Origin: Pseudonocardia oceani
Lineage (GTDB): Bacteria; Actinomycetota; Actinomycetes; Mycobacteriales; Pseudonocardiaceae
Length of the DNA stretch: 64,000 bases
Direction of reading: 5' to 3'
Assembly: GCF_019263585.2 (NCBI RefSeq)
Contig: NZ_JADQDF010000001.1
Location: 1,736,001-1,800,000, forward strand
Under the pieces are notes generated by a model. The model searched no databases, was not told where the DNA came from, and saw only the letters and a list, made by a program, of their open reading frames with translations. The first letter of the stretch is position 1. Each line of letters opens with the position of its first letter. Shown one piece after another: positions 49,406 through 60,574 of the stretch. A program made the translations under genes and the position numbers.

Positions 49406-50635
49406 GTGCTGCTCCCCACCCCCGCGCCGGACACCGCATCCGCACCGGACACCGCCACCGCGTGGGTCCGCGCGCACCTGGCCGACCTCTGCCGCGACGA
49501 GCCCGTCGCCTCCCCCGCCTTCCGCGGCGGCCAGCAGGCCGCCGACACCGCCCTCGCGGCGCTCGACCTCACCGGCTACGCCGCCCGCCGCAACGAGGTG
49601 CTTCCCGTGGGGCGGCGCGGGGCGACCCGGCTCTCCCCGTGGATCCGGTACGGCCTCATCGACCTGCCGACGGCGTGGGCCGCCGCGGCGGACGCCCCCG
49701 CCCGCGACCGCACGAAGTTCCGCGACGAGCTGGCCTGGCAGGAGTACGCCCGCCACCTCTACGCGCGGGTCGGCCGGCGCACCGCCGCGGCGCTGCGGGC
49801 GGCCCCGGCGCGCCCCGCGCAGCCCTGGGACGAGCCGTGGCCCGCCGCGATGAACTGCGTCGCGACCTGCGTCGAGGAGCTGGAGACCGACGGCTGGCTG
49901 GTGAACCAGACGCGGATGTGGCTGTCCTCCCAGTGGACCGTGCGCGCCGGGGCCGAGTGGACCGAGGGCGAGGACCGCTTCTTCACCCACCTGCTCGACG
50001 GCTCGCGCGCGGCCAACCGCCTCGGCTGGCAGTGGACGGTCGGCGGCGGCACCGGCAAGCCCTACGGCTTCTCCCGCTGGCAGGTCCGCAAGCGCGCGCC
50101 CCAGCTCTGCCGCGACTGCGCCCTGCGCGACGCCTGCCCCATCGAGCACTGGCCCGCCGACGCCCCGCCGGAGCCCCGTCCCGAGCCCGACCCCCGCCTG
50201 CGCGCCGACCCCGACCCGGAGGCGACCGGCGGGCCGCGCGAGCCCGCCGGCGAGGGCGAGCCCGAGGCCGTCTGGCTCACCGCCGAGTCGCTCGGCGACG
50301 CCGACCCCGCCCTGGCCGCACACCCCGGCCTGCCCGCGGTGTTCGTGTTCGACGAACCGCTGCTCGCGCGCCTGCGGCTGTCGGGCAAGCGGCTGGTGTT
50401 CCTCGCCGAGACCCTGGCCGACCTGGGCACCCGCCGTCCGGTCGAGGTGCACCGGGGCACCGTGCCGGGCGTGCTGCGCGGGCGCGCGGTGGCCGTGACG
50501 CACGCCCCGGTGCCCGGGTTCCGCACCCGCGCCGCGGAGGTCGGGCCGGTCCGGGTGCACCCGTGGCCGTGGCTGTTCCGCCCGCACGCGGGGCCGGTCA
50601 GCTCCTACACGGCGTGGCGGAAGAAGGCCCGCTAG
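49406..50635 (+). CDS. Photolyase/cryptochrome-like flavoprotein with reversed domain order
   Basis: A 409-residue protein. The FAD-binding helical domain comes first: TRLSPWIRYGLIDL, FRDELAWQEYARHLY, LVNQTRMWLSSQWTVRAG and LLDGSRAANRLGWQWTVGGG are its usual flavin-site motifs. Cys residues at 151/155 and 235/238/244 (CRDCALRDAC) may bind a metal or iron-sulfur cluster. The alpha/beta domain that normally leads a photolyase is at the C-terminus (about 290-409): VWLTAESLGDADPALAAHPG, AVFVFDEPLL, KRLVFLAETLADL. Light-driven DNA repair or signalling is expected, not shown. The GTG start is 6 bases after a GAGACT box, possibly leaderless. Confidence 0.8.
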   Translation: MLLPTPAPDTASAPDTATAWVRAHLADLCRDEPVASPAFRGGQQAADTALAALDLTGYAARRNEVLPVGRRGATRLSPWIRYGLIDLPTAWAAAADAPARDRTKFRDELAWQEYARHLYARVGRRTAAALRAAPARPAQPWDEPWPAAMNCVATCVEELETDGWLVNQTRMWLSSQWTVRAGAEWTEGEDRFFTHLLDGSRAANRLGWQWTVGGGTGKPYGFSRWQVRKRAPQLCRDCALRDACPIEHWPADAPPEPRPEPDPRLRADPDPEATGGPREPAGEGEPEAVWLTAESLGDADPALAAHPGLPAVFVFDEPLLARLRLSGKRLVFLAETLADLGTRRPVEVHRGTVPGVLRGRAVAVTHAPVPGFRTRAAEVGPVRVHPWPWLFRPHAGPVSSYTAWRKKAR

Positions 50636-50644
50636 TCGCGGCCG

Positions 50645-51151
50645 CTAGTCCGAGAGCTCCACCAGGAACGCCACCTCGGACGGCGCGTACCAGGCCAGCT
50701 CGTGGTCCTCGGCCTCACCGATGAGGAACTCGGCGTCGAGGTCGCCCATGTCGGCGGCGTCGACCGCGGCCGCGGCCTGGCGCACCGCGTACTCGGCCTC
50801 CTCGGTGTCGACGTGGACCGCCGCCACCGCCGTCATCGGCACGCCGCCGGAGATGCGGACCGCGCCGTCGTCCAGGTCGGGGCGCAGCGTGGCCTCGACG
50901 TCGGCCGCCACCACCACCCGCCGGGCCGGGACGCTGTCCTCCCCCAGCCCGAACTCGACGCCGAGCAGCCGCAGCGACGCGCGCGCGGCCTCGGCCATCG
51001 CGGCGTACTCGAGCTCCTCCTCGTCGCCCGCGGTGTAGCTCTCCCGCAGCTTCGGGGTGAGCGCGAACGCCGTGCCCCCCAGCGGGTCGAGGCGGCCGTT
51101 CTTCACCATCCGCGCCAGTAGCGGCCACGTCGCCGGGATGTAGACCCGCAT
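50645..51151 (-). CDS. DUF6912 family protein
   Basis: A 168-residue cytosolic protein with the family opening MRVYIPATWPLLARMVKNGR, a RRVVVAADVEATLRPD strand region and a C-terminal AEDHELAWYAPSEVAFLVEL. No catalytic motif is evident. The function of DUF6912 is unknown. Its ATG shares one base with the stop of the WS/DGAT gene upstream (TGATG), so translation is coupled. It is convergent with the photolyase-like gene. Confidence 0.8.
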   Translation of the reverse strand: MRVYIPATWPLLARMVKNGRLDPLGGTAFALTPKLRESYTAGDEEELEYAAMAEAARASLRLLGVEFGLGEDSVPARRVVVAADVEATLRPDLDDGAVRISGGVPMTAVAAVHVDTEEAEYAVRQAAAAVDAADMGDLDAEFLIGEAEDHELAWYAPSEVAFLVELSD

Positions 51152-52581
51152 CAGCTCACCGTCCCCACGAGCTCGTCGAGCGCCTCGTCGACGAGGCCGG
51201 CCAGCACGTCGACGTCGGGCATGGCGTCGCGGTCGCCGTTGAAGCCGTAGTAGACACCACCGTCGTAGGAGGTCAGTCCGATGGCCAGTGCCTGCCCCTT
51301 CGCCAGCGGCACGACCGGGAACATCTCCAGCATCCGCGCCCCCGCCGCGTACAGCGGGAACTGCGGCCCGGGGACGTTCGTGACGACCAGGTTGAAGATC
51401 CGCTTCGACATCCCGCTCGCCGCGCGCGCCCCGAGCGCGTGCAGCGTGGGCGGGGCGAAGCCGCCGATGCGCACGAGCGTGTCGGCGCCGACGGAGTGCG
51501 CCGAGGCCGTGTGCTCCCGCATCGCGTGCGTGACGTGGTGCAGCCGCACCACCGGGCTGGGCTCGCCGACGGGCAGGTCGACGATGAACGACGACACGCG
51601 GTTGCCGAGCGAACCCGCCGTCGCGGTGCTGGGGACGTCGGCCTCGCCGCGCACCGACAGCGGCACCATCGCCCGCACCGTCGACGACGCCGTGACCGGC
51701 TCGCCGCGGGAGAGCAGCCAGTCGCGCAGGGCCCCGGCGACGACGCTGAGCACGACGTCGTTGACGGTGCAGCCGTGCGCGGCCCGCACGCGGCGGTAGT
51801 CCTCCAGCTCCGTGCGGGCGACGGCGAAGCGGCGCTGCGTGGAGATGTCGACGTTGAGCGGCGTGCCCGGCGCGCGCCGGCTGGCCGCGCGCGCCATCGA
51901 GAACACCTGCGCGAACCCGCCGGCGACCTTCCCGACGGTGGCGACGGCGTCACCGGCGGCGGCGACGGCGGTCTCCAGGACCATCCCGGGCCGGGCCACC
52001 GCCTCGGCCACCGCCCCCATGACGAGCTGCACGTCGGTGGGCTCGGGGCGCGGCATCCACAGCTCGGGGTGCCCGGCTCGGCCGTTGGTCGCGGACTCCT
52101 CGCTCGGCGCGGCCACGTCGAGGATGACCTGGCCGATGTCGATGGCGCTGATGCCGTCGACCATGGCCTGGTGGGTCTTGGTGAGGATCGCCGAGCGATC
52201 GCGCTCCAGGCCCTCCACCAGGTACATCTCCCACAGCGGGCGGGTGGGGTCGAGCGGGCGCGACACGAGCCGCGCCACGAGCTCGGTGAGCTGCTCGTCG
52301 GAGCCCGGCTTGGGCAGCGCGGAGCGGCGGACGTGGTAGGCCACGTCGAAGTCGACGTCGTCGACCCACACCGGGCGGGCGAGGTTGGCCGGCACGTGCC
52401 GGACCTTCTGCCGGTAGCGGGGCACGAGCGCGATGCGCTGCTCGACGAGGTCGACGAGCGCGTCGTAGTCGAAGCCGGACGGGGGCCGCTCGAAGATCGA
52501 CACACCGCCGACGTGCATCGGCGTGGTCGGCTGCTCGAGGTAGAGGAACGAGGCGTCGAGGGGCGAGAGCCGGGGCGGCAT
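51151..52581 (-). CDS. WS/DGAT-type acyltransferase (triacylglycerol/wax ester synthase)
   Basis: A 476-residue acyltransferase of the WS/DGAT family. LSPLDASFLYLEQPTTPMHV opens the protein and PLDPTRPLWEMYLVEGLE precedes the active site. The active site reads THQAMVDGIS, whereas the classic motif is HHxxxDG: the second His is replaced by Gln. The C-terminal segment PLSVRGEADVPS and VTNVPGPQFPLYAAGARMLE are intact. It should make storage lipids from acyl-CoA plus diacylglycerol or alcohol, but the change may alter activity. TAGGAT lies 7 bases before the ATG (leaderless). Syntenic with the M. tuberculosis Rv3233c/Rv3234c region. Confidence 0.9.
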   Translation of the reverse strand: MPPRLSPLDASFLYLEQPTTPMHVGGVSIFERPPSGFDYDALVDLVEQRIALVPRYRQKVRHVPANLARPVWVDDVDFDVAYHVRRSALPKPGSDEQLTELVARLVSRPLDPTRPLWEMYLVEGLERDRSAILTKTHQAMVDGISAIDIGQVILDVAAPSEESATNGRAGHPELWMPRPEPTDVQLVMGAVAEAVARPGMVLETAVAAAGDAVATVGKVAGGFAQVFSMARAASRRAPGTPLNVDISTQRRFAVARTELEDYRRVRAAHGCTVNDVVLSVVAGALRDWLLSRGEPVTASSTVRAMVPLSVRGEADVPSTATAGSLGNRVSSFIVDLPVGEPSPVVRLHHVTHAMREHTASAHSVGADTLVRIGGFAPPTLHALGARAASGMSKRIFNLVVTNVPGPQFPLYAAGARMLEMFPVVPLAKGQALAIGLTSYDGGVYYGFNGDRDAMPDVDVLAGLVDEALDELVGTVS

Positions 52582-52588
52582 GGGCCCG

Positions 52589-52598
52589 ATCCTAGGCT
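52589..52598. promoter_or_regulatory. Overlapping divergent -10 boxes (TAGGAT minus / TAGGCT plus)
   Basis: The plus-strand box TAGGCT (52593-52598) ends 6 bases before the trmH-like GTG. The minus-strand box TAGGAT (52594-52589) ends 7 bases before the acyltransferase ATG. They share two base pairs at the centre of CCTAGG. Only 23 bases separate the two start codons, so both transcripts must be leaderless and cannot be initiated at the same time. Confidence 0.7.
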
Positions 52599-52604
52599 GA
52601 CGCC

Positions 52605-53375
52605 GTGCCTGACCCCCGTTCCCCGAAGACCCGATCACCGAAAGACGCCTTCATCACCGTCTACGGCCGCAAGCCCGTGCAGGAGGCCCTGGACGACCCG
52701 GACCTGCGCGTCGACAAGGTGATCGTCGCCGAGGGCCTGCGCGGCGAGCCCGTGCGCGCGATCCTCGACTCCGCCCGATCCCGCGGGGTGCCGGTGCAGC
52801 GCGCCACCGCCCACCGCGTCAAGGTGCTGGCCGGCAACGGGCGCCACGACCAGGGCGTCCTCGCCGACGTCGTCGCGCCGCGGATGGCACCGGTCGCGGA
52901 GTTCCTCGACGCGCTCGCCCCCGGCGCGCCCGCCGCCGTGCTCGTGCTCGACCGCGTCACCAACCCCGCCAACGTCGGCATGATCCTGCGCAGCGCCACG
53001 GCCGCGGGGCTCGACGGCGTGCTGCTCCCCCGCCGCGGCGTGCCCGCGATCGACCCGCTCGTCGTCAAGGCGTCGGCGGGGGTCGCGTTCCGGGCGCCGG
53101 TGCTGCGCTCGGGCACGGTCGAGGAGGGGTGCGAGGCACTGCGCGACGCCGGGTTCTCCCTCTACGGCCTCGACGCCGGCGGCGAGTCGCTGCTCGACGC
53201 GGAGCTCCCGCCGCGGGTCGCGCTGGTGCTGGGCAACGAGACCGACGGCCTGTCCGAGACGGTCGCGCCCCTGCTCGACGGCGTGCTGGCGATCCCGATG
53301 CACGGCGGGGTCGAGTCACTCGGCGTCGCGAGCGCGGGGGCCGTGGCCTCGTTCGAGCTGGCCCGGCGCCGGTAG
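52605..53375 (+). CDS. TrmH/SpoU family RNA 2'-O-methyltransferase
   Basis: A 256-residue SPOUT methyltransferase acting on tRNA or 23S rRNA (RlmB-type). An N-terminal substrate-binding part ([18 protein letters not shown]) precedes the knotted domain with motif 1 [16 protein letters not shown], motif 2 [13 protein letters not shown] and motif 3 [20 protein letters not shown], the AdoMet-binding knot. The first ten residues are basic. The GTG start is leaderless and divergent from the acyltransferase gene, using the shared CCTAGG. Confidence 0.9.
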   Translation: MPDPRSPKTRSPKDAFITVYGRKPVQEALDDPDLRVDKVIVAEGLRGEPVRAILDSARSRGVPVQRATAHRVKVLAGNGRHDQGVLADVVAPRMAPVAEFLDALAPGAPAAVLVLDRVTNPANVGMILRSATAAGLDGVLLPRRGVPAIDPLVVKASAGVAFRAPVLRSGTVEEGCEALRDAGFSLYGLDAGGESLLDAELPPRVALVLGNETDGLSETVAPLLDGVLAIPMHGGVESLGVASAGAVASFELARRR

Positions 53376-53394
53376 CGGCACCTACCGTGGGGGC

Positions 53395-54615
53395 ATGGTC
53401 CAGCGCCGCCTGCCCCGCCCCTCCGAACTGGCCCCGCTCCTGCGGCCCGCGCCGTTCATCCGCGACGCCACCGAGCGGCGCCTGAGCCGCGCGGCGAGCA
53501 TCGCCGACCTGCGCGCCATCGCCCGGCGGCGGACCCCGCGCGCGGTCTTCGACTACACCGACGGCGCCGCCGACGGCGAGCTGTCGCTCAACCGGGCGCG
53601 CGACGCGTTCGACCGCGTGGAGTTCAGCCCCACCGTCCTGCGCGACGTCTCCGAGGTCGACACCGGCCGCGACGTCCTCGGGCAGCGCTCCACGCTGCCG
53701 TTCGCCTTCGGGCCCACCGGCTTCACGCGGATGATGAACCACGAGGGCGAGCGGGCCGTGGCGGCGGTGGCGCAGGAGGTCGGCATCCCGTACACGCTGT
53801 CGACGATGGGCACGACCACGATCGAGGACGTCGCCGCCGCGGCGCCCGGCGCGCGCAAGTGGTTCCAGCTCTACCTGTGGCGCGACCGCTCGGTCGCCAA
53901 GGACCTCGTCCAGCGCGCCGCCGAGGCCGGCTACGACACGCTGATGCTCACCGTCGACACCCCCGTCGGCGGAGCCCGGCTGCGCGACGTCCACAACGGC
54001 CTGACGATCCCGCCCGCGCTGTCGCTCAGGACGTTCGTCGACGGGGCGCTGCACCCGAACTGGTGGGGCAACCTGCTCACGACCGAGCCGCTCACGTTCG
54101 CGAGCCTGGAGTCCACCGACGGCACCGTCGCCGACCTCATCAACCGCGTCTTCGACCCCGCGCTCACCATGGACGACGTCGACTGGCTGCGCGGCACCTG
54201 GCCCGGCACGCTCGTCATCAAGGGCATCCAGAACGTCGACGACGCCCGCCGCGTGGTCGACGCCGGGGCCGACGCGGTCCTGCTGTCCAACCACGGCGGC
54301 CGCCAGCTCGACCGCGCGCCCGTGCCGCTGGAGCTGGTGCCGCCCGTCGTCGACGCGGTGGGCGACCGCGCCGAGGTGTGGGTCGACACCGGCGTCATGC
54401 ACGGCGCCGACATCGTCGCCGCGATCGCGTTCGGCGCGCGCACCGCGCTGATCGGGCGCGCCTACCTGTACGGCCTGATGGCCGGCGGGCAGCAGGGCGT
54501 GCGCAAGGCGGTGGAGATCCTCGCGGGCGAGATCGTGCGGACGATGCAGCTCCTGGGCGTCAACAGCGTCGACGAGCTGAGGCCGTCACACGTCCGGCTT
54601 CGCTCGAACGGGTGA
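53395..54615 (+). CDS. FMN-dependent alpha-hydroxy-acid dehydrogenase (LldD-like)
   Basis: A 406-residue flavoprotein that oxidises L-lactate or a related hydroxy acid, sending electrons to the respiratory chain. [53 protein letters not shown] and [20 protein letters not shown] line the flavin site. The catalytic His-Gly-Gly-Arg is in [14 protein letters not shown], and [20 protein letters not shown] binds the phosphate. TACCGT ends 6 bases before the ATG, giving a leaderless transcript 19 bases after the TrmH gene, so it has its own promoter. Confidence 0.9.
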   Translation: MVQRRLPRPSELAPLLRPAPFIRDATERRLSRAASIADLRAIARRRTPRAVFDYTDGAADGELSLNRARDAFDRVEFSPTVLRDVSEVDTGRDVLGQRSTLPFAFGPTGFTRMMNHEGERAVAAVAQEVGIPYTLSTMGTTTIEDVAAAAPGARKWFQLYLWRDRSVAKDLVQRAAEAGYDTLMLTVDTPVGGARLRDVHNGLTIPPALSLRTFVDGALHPNWWGNLLTTEPLTFASLESTDGTVADLINRVFDPALTMDDVDWLRGTWPGTLVIKGIQNVDDARRVVDAGADAVLLSNHGGRQLDRAPVPLELVPPVVDAVGDRAEVWVDTGVMHGADIVAAIAFGARTALIGRAYLYGLMAGGQQGVRKAVEILAGEIVRTMQLLGVNSVDELRPSHVRLRSNG

Positions 54616-54658
54616 ACGCCGGCGTGCATCCGCCGGCGATCAGGGCCAAGGTGCGGGT

Positions 54659-54955
54659 ATGAGTTTCCTGGACAAGGCCAAGGACCTGCTCAACCAGCAC
54701 GACGACAAGGTGGACCAGGCGCTCGACAAGGGGGGCGAGGCCGCCAAGGGCCGTTTCGCCGGGCACGAGGGCCACATCGACAGCATCGTCGACCAGGCGC
54801 AGCAGCGCACCGGCGCCGGCGACACCACCCAGCAGGCGCCGCCCGCGCCCGCGCAGGGCGTGCCCGCCGACGAGCAGCAGCTCGAGACGCCCGCCCCCGG
54901 GCAGAACCAGCCGGGCGAGCCCGAGCCGGGAGCGGTGCCGCCCCACCAGCAGTGA
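54659..54955 (+). CDS. MT0933-like antitoxin-annotated small protein
   Basis: A 98-residue hydrophilic protein. SFLDKAKDLLNQHDDKVDQA at the start matches the MT0933/Rv0909 family, often annotated as an antitoxin. The rest is Gln/Pro-rich and disordered. No toxin gene lies beside it, so the antitoxin label is doubtful here; the family may act as stress or intrinsically disordered proteins. CAAGGT lies 6 bases before the ATG, perhaps leaderless. Confidence 0.7.
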   Translation: MSFLDKAKDLLNQHDDKVDQALDKGGEAAKGRFAGHEGHIDSIVDQAQQRTGAGDTTQQAPPAPAQGVPADEQQLETPAPGQNQPGEPEPGAVPPHQQ

Positions 54956-55033
54956 CCGGACGGCCGATCCGGCCGACCGCATCCGGGCCCGTGGCCCCGG
55001 TGGCGCACCGCGCCGCCGGGCCGCGGGCCCTCC

Positions 55034-55411
55034 TCATGCCTCCGGCAGGCCCAGCAGCACCTCGACCTCGTCGACGGTCGTCGCGGCGTCGACGTGGTGC
55101 ACGACCACCGCCCCCGCCGCCCGGGCGCCGCGCACGTTCGCGGCGAGGTCGTCGACGACCACGCACTCCCCGGCGCCGACCCCGAGCCGACCGGCGGTCC
55201 GCCGGAAGACCTCCGGGTCGGGCTTGCGCACGCCGAGCGCGGGCCCGAGGACGAGCAGGTCGAACAGCGCGGCCACGTCGTCGGGCACGACGTGGGCGTC
55301 GGAGACCAGCGCGGTGGGGTGGCCGGCGACGCGGGCGCGGCGGACGAGGTCGAGCACCTCGGGGCCGTCGGTCAGCACGCCGCCGTAGTCCATGACCAGC
55401 GCTCGCAGCAC
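55034..55411 (-). CDS. HAD-like hydrolase (subfamily IA)
   Basis: A 125-residue HAD protein without a large cap domain. Motif I is in ALVMDYGGVLTDGP (nucleophile Asp, with Gly-Gly following instead of a second Asp at +2), motif II is TALVSDAHVVP, motif III the Lys of LGVRKPDPEVF and motif IV VVVDDLAANVRGARAAGA. It is shorter than usual HAD-IA enzymes (about 200), lacking the helical cap. Substrate unknown. GTG at 55411 follows TAGGGT by 7 bases, another leaderless start. Confidence 0.85.
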   Translation of the reverse strand: MLRALVMDYGGVLTDGPEVLDLVRRARVAGHPTALVSDAHVVPDDVAALFDLLVLGPALGVRKPDPEVFRRTAGRLGVGAGECVVVDDLAANVRGARAAGAVVVHHVDAATTVDEVEVLLGLPEA

Positions 55412-55499
55412 CGGGGTGACCCTACCGGCGCCGTACGGTACGGCCCCGAACCGATCGGAACGGCCCCGCCGCCGCGGCACCGCGGCGCACGCTGCCGCC

Positions 55500-56000
55500 G
55501 TGACCCGCACCCTCGCGCTTCCCGCCCCTGACCCGGCCCCGGCCCCGGTTCGTGCCCCGGCCCCGGCCCCGCGCACCGGTCCCCACCTGCGCCTCGTGCG
55601 CTACGAGCCCGCTCCGGGCGAGGATCCCCCGGTACCGCCCGCCGCACCCCGCCCGAGCGCTCCGGCCCCCGACGCCGTCGACGACCCGCCCGGCGCCCGC
55701 GAGGCGATCACCCGGCTGCTGCGCCTGGGCTGCGAGGTGCTCGACGGGCGCCGCCCCACCGCGCAGCTCGCCGCACACTCCGAGGAGGAGGTGGTGCGGT
55801 ACTGGCGGGTGGTCGCGGCCCGGCGCCCCGCCGCGCGGCGCTCACCGGCCCGCTTCCGCCGGGTCCGGCTCTGCCACCCGCGGCCCGACGCCGCCGAGGT
55901 GGCCGTGGCCGTCGAGCTCGACGGCGGGGTGCGCGCCCTGGCCGCGCGCTTCGACCTGCGCGACGGCCGCTGGCGCTGGACCGTCGTCCGGATCGGCTGA
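55500..56000 (+). CDS. Rv3235-like family protein
   Basis: A 166-residue protein. The N-terminus is Pro/Ala-rich and disordered; the conserved domain (about 65-166) has AREAITRLLRLGCEVLDGRR, EEVVRYWRVVAARR and RWRWTVVRIG at the end, as in the Rv3235 family found before secA in mycobacteria and relatives. Function is unknown. The last 159 bases overlap, in the opposite direction, the end of the MarR gene. GTG at 55500 has CACGCT 6 bases before it. Confidence 0.75.
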   Translation: MTRTLALPAPDPAPAPVRAPAPAPRTGPHLRLVRYEPAPGEDPPVPPAAPRPSAPAPDAVDDPPGAREAITRLLRLGCEVLDGRRPTAQLAAHSEEEVVRYWRVVAARRPAARRSPARFRRVRLCHPRPDAAEVAVAVELDGGVRALAARFDLRDGRWRWTVVRIG

Positions 56001-56438
56001 GGCGTCCCGCCCGTACGCGATCTCCTCGGCCGCCGCGACCACGGCGACCAGGTAGTCCCGCACGGCTCCCGACGGCGGCGGGACGCGCGCGCCCAGCTCC
56101 CGCGCCGCGGCGTCGACGGCCGCGGCGTACCGGGCCAGCCCGGCGTCGGTGGCGCGGACCTGCACGACCCGCCGGTCGGTCGTGTCGCGCACGCGCCGCA
56201 CGAGCCCGCCGCGCTCCAGGGCGTCGACGGCGGGGGTCAGCGTGGCCGGGGCGATCCCGAGCGCGGCGGCGAGGTCGCGGTGCGACGCGGGACGGCCGCG
56301 GGCCAGCACGCCGAGCACCCCCAGCGAGGTGGGGGTGAGGCCGTGGGCGGCCACCGCCCGGCGGAGCAGGCGGTCGACCGCCTGCCCGGCACGGGGCAGC
56401 AGCAGCCCGGCGGCGAGGGCGTCGGGGACGGGATGCAC
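55842..56438 (-). CDS. MarR family transcriptional regulator
   Basis: A 198-residue regulator. The winged helix lies at about 30-110: HGLTPTSLGVLGVLARGRPA, HRDLAAALGIAPATLTPAVD and RVRDTTDRRVVQVRATDAGL. Helices on either side make the dimer interface. The C-terminal 50 residues lie antisense to the Rv3235-like gene and are Gly/Pro-rich, probably disordered and a by-product of the overlap. GTG at 56438 follows TAGCGT by 6 bases (leaderless). Ligand and target are not known. Confidence 0.85.
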   Translation of the reverse strand: MHPVPDALAAGLLLPRAGQAVDRLLRRAVAAHGLTPTSLGVLGVLARGRPASHRDLAAALGIAPATLTPAVDALERGGLVRRVRDTTDRRVVQVRATDAGLARYAAAVDAAARELGARVPPPSGAVRDYLVAVVAAAEEIAYGRDASADPDDGPAPAAVAQVEARGQGAHPAVELDGHGHLGGVGPRVAEPDPAEAGR

Positions 56439-56474
56439 GCCCGCACGCTAGGGCGGTGTGCCGGGGCGGCGGGG

Positions 56475-56490
56475 CGGTTCCGGGGAACCG
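56475..56490 (-). terminator. Hairpin just after secA
   Basis: CGGTTCC and GGAACCG form a 7-bp stem with 2 bases between (or 6 bp with a 4-base loop), 27 bases past the secA stop, in the gap before the MarR gene's promoter. Candidate secA terminator without a T-tract. Confidence 0.4.
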
Positions 56491-56516
56491 GGCCCGCCGC
56501 TCAGGAACTCACGTGC

Positions 56517-59486
<2,970 letters not shown>

Positions 59487-59588
59487 AGCTCGACCTCATT
59501 CACGTGGCGGTCAGGTCGCAGCGCGCGCCCGGGGGCGCAGCACTGCCCGATCCAGGGTAGCGAAGCACCCGGACCCACCCGCACAACG

Positions 59589-59635
59589 CCGAGGGGGCGA
59601 CCCGCGTTCCTCGGGGAACGCCGGCCGCCCCTCGG
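59589..59635 (-). terminator. Nested hairpin terminator between hpf and secA
   Basis: GCGTTCC-TCGG-GGAACGC (59604-59621) sits inside an outer stem of CCGAGGGGGCG with CGCCCCTCGG. It lies 15 bases past the hpf stop, so secA probably has its own promoter. Confidence 0.7.
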
Positions 59636-59649
59636 GGTCGGTGGACGGG

Positions 59650-60324
59650 CTACCTGCCGAGCCGGATGACGCCGTAGTCGTAGCCCTTGCGCCGGTAGAC
59701 GACGCTGGGCTGTCCGCTCTCGGAGTCGGAGAAGAGGTAGAAGTCGTGCCCGACGAGCTCCATGTGGGAGAGCGCGTCGTCGACCGACATCGGGTCGGCC
59801 GTGTGCACCTTCCGGCGGACGACGCGGCCGGGGGCCGGGTCGTCGTCGATGGCCTCGGGCGGGAGGTGGTCGGGAAGGGCGTCGTCGACGGCGTCGCGCG
59901 GGAACGGGATGTCCACGTCGGTGTCGGTGGAGGCGAGGTCGAGGGGCGGTGCCTCCTCGAGCAGGGCGGTGCCCCGGCCGTTGGACGCCGCGCGGCCCAC
60001 GAGCACCTGGGTGCGCCGTCCGGTGACGCGGCGGCGGTCGTGCGAGCGGCGCAGGCGCGCCTCGAGCTTGGCAACGGCGGCGTCGAGCGCGGCGTAGAAG
60101 TCCTGGGCACAGGCTTCGGCGCGGGCGACCGGGCCGCAGCCCCGGCCGGTGAGCTCGACACGTTGACAGGTCTTGAGCTGGCGGCGGTTGGGCTCGTGGA
60201 AGAGCTCGACCTCCAGCCCGACGATCTTGTGGTCGTAGCGTTCCAGGCGAGCGACCTTCTCGGCGACGTGCACCCGGAAGTGCTCGGGCACCTCGACGTT
60301 CCGGCCGGTGACAACGATCTCCAC
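59650..60324 (-). CDS. hpf: Ribosome hibernation-promoting factor, long form
   Basis: A 224-residue protein. The N-terminal domain (about 1-105, VEVPEHFRVHVAEKVARLER, ELFHEPNRRQLKTCQRVELT, DFYAALDAAVAKLEARLRRS) binds the 30S decoding centre. After a linker of about 60 residues, the C-terminal dimer domain (KVHTADPMSVDDALSHMELVGHDFYLFSD, with IRLGR at the end) pairs two 70S into 100S particles. GTG at 60324 has GAGGGAAG before it. Corresponds to Rv3241c; in mycobacteria related proteins respond to hypoxia or zinc. Confidence 0.94.
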   Translation of the reverse strand: MEIVVTGRNVEVPEHFRVHVAEKVARLERYDHKIVGLEVELFHEPNRRQLKTCQRVELTGRGCGPVARAEACAQDFYAALDAAVAKLEARLRRSHDRRRVTGRRTQVLVGRAASNGRGTALLEEAPPLDLASTDTDVDIPFPRDAVDDALPDHLPPEAIDDDPAPGRVVRRKVHTADPMSVDDALSHMELVGHDFYLFSDSESGQPSVVYRRKGYDYGVIRLGR

Positions 60325-60545
60325 GCAGACTTCCCTCGCTTTCGGCGTCGGGTTGGCGGTGCAGATGCGCCAGGACTGGAGTCCCGGCTCTGGATCGGTG
60401 CGTTCCTCCTCGAGTGCCCCGGTGGACGGGGCGGGGTCGGATGAGAAGGGACCGTAGCCCGGATCACAGGACGGCAACAGGCCCGTGCGGTGAGTGACCC
60501 CGCGCCGTGTGGTTGCGCTCGGTGACATTCCCCGCACACCTCTGG

Positions 60546-60565
60546 GCGGGTAGGATTCCACCCGC
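60546..60565 (-). terminator. Hairpin after comF
   Basis: GCGGGT (60546-60551) and ACCCGC (60560-60565) with an 8-base loop lie 9 bases past the comF stop. Probable terminator between comF and the hpf promoter region (60325-60574), in which no clear promoter motif was found. Confidence 0.5.
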
Positions 60566-60574
60566 TGTTCATGA

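Noticed and set aside
54659-54955. Toxin-antitoxin module suggested by the antitoxin-annotated MT0933-like protein
   Set aside because: No toxin-like gene lies on either side; the neighbours are a dehydrogenase and a HAD hydrolase.
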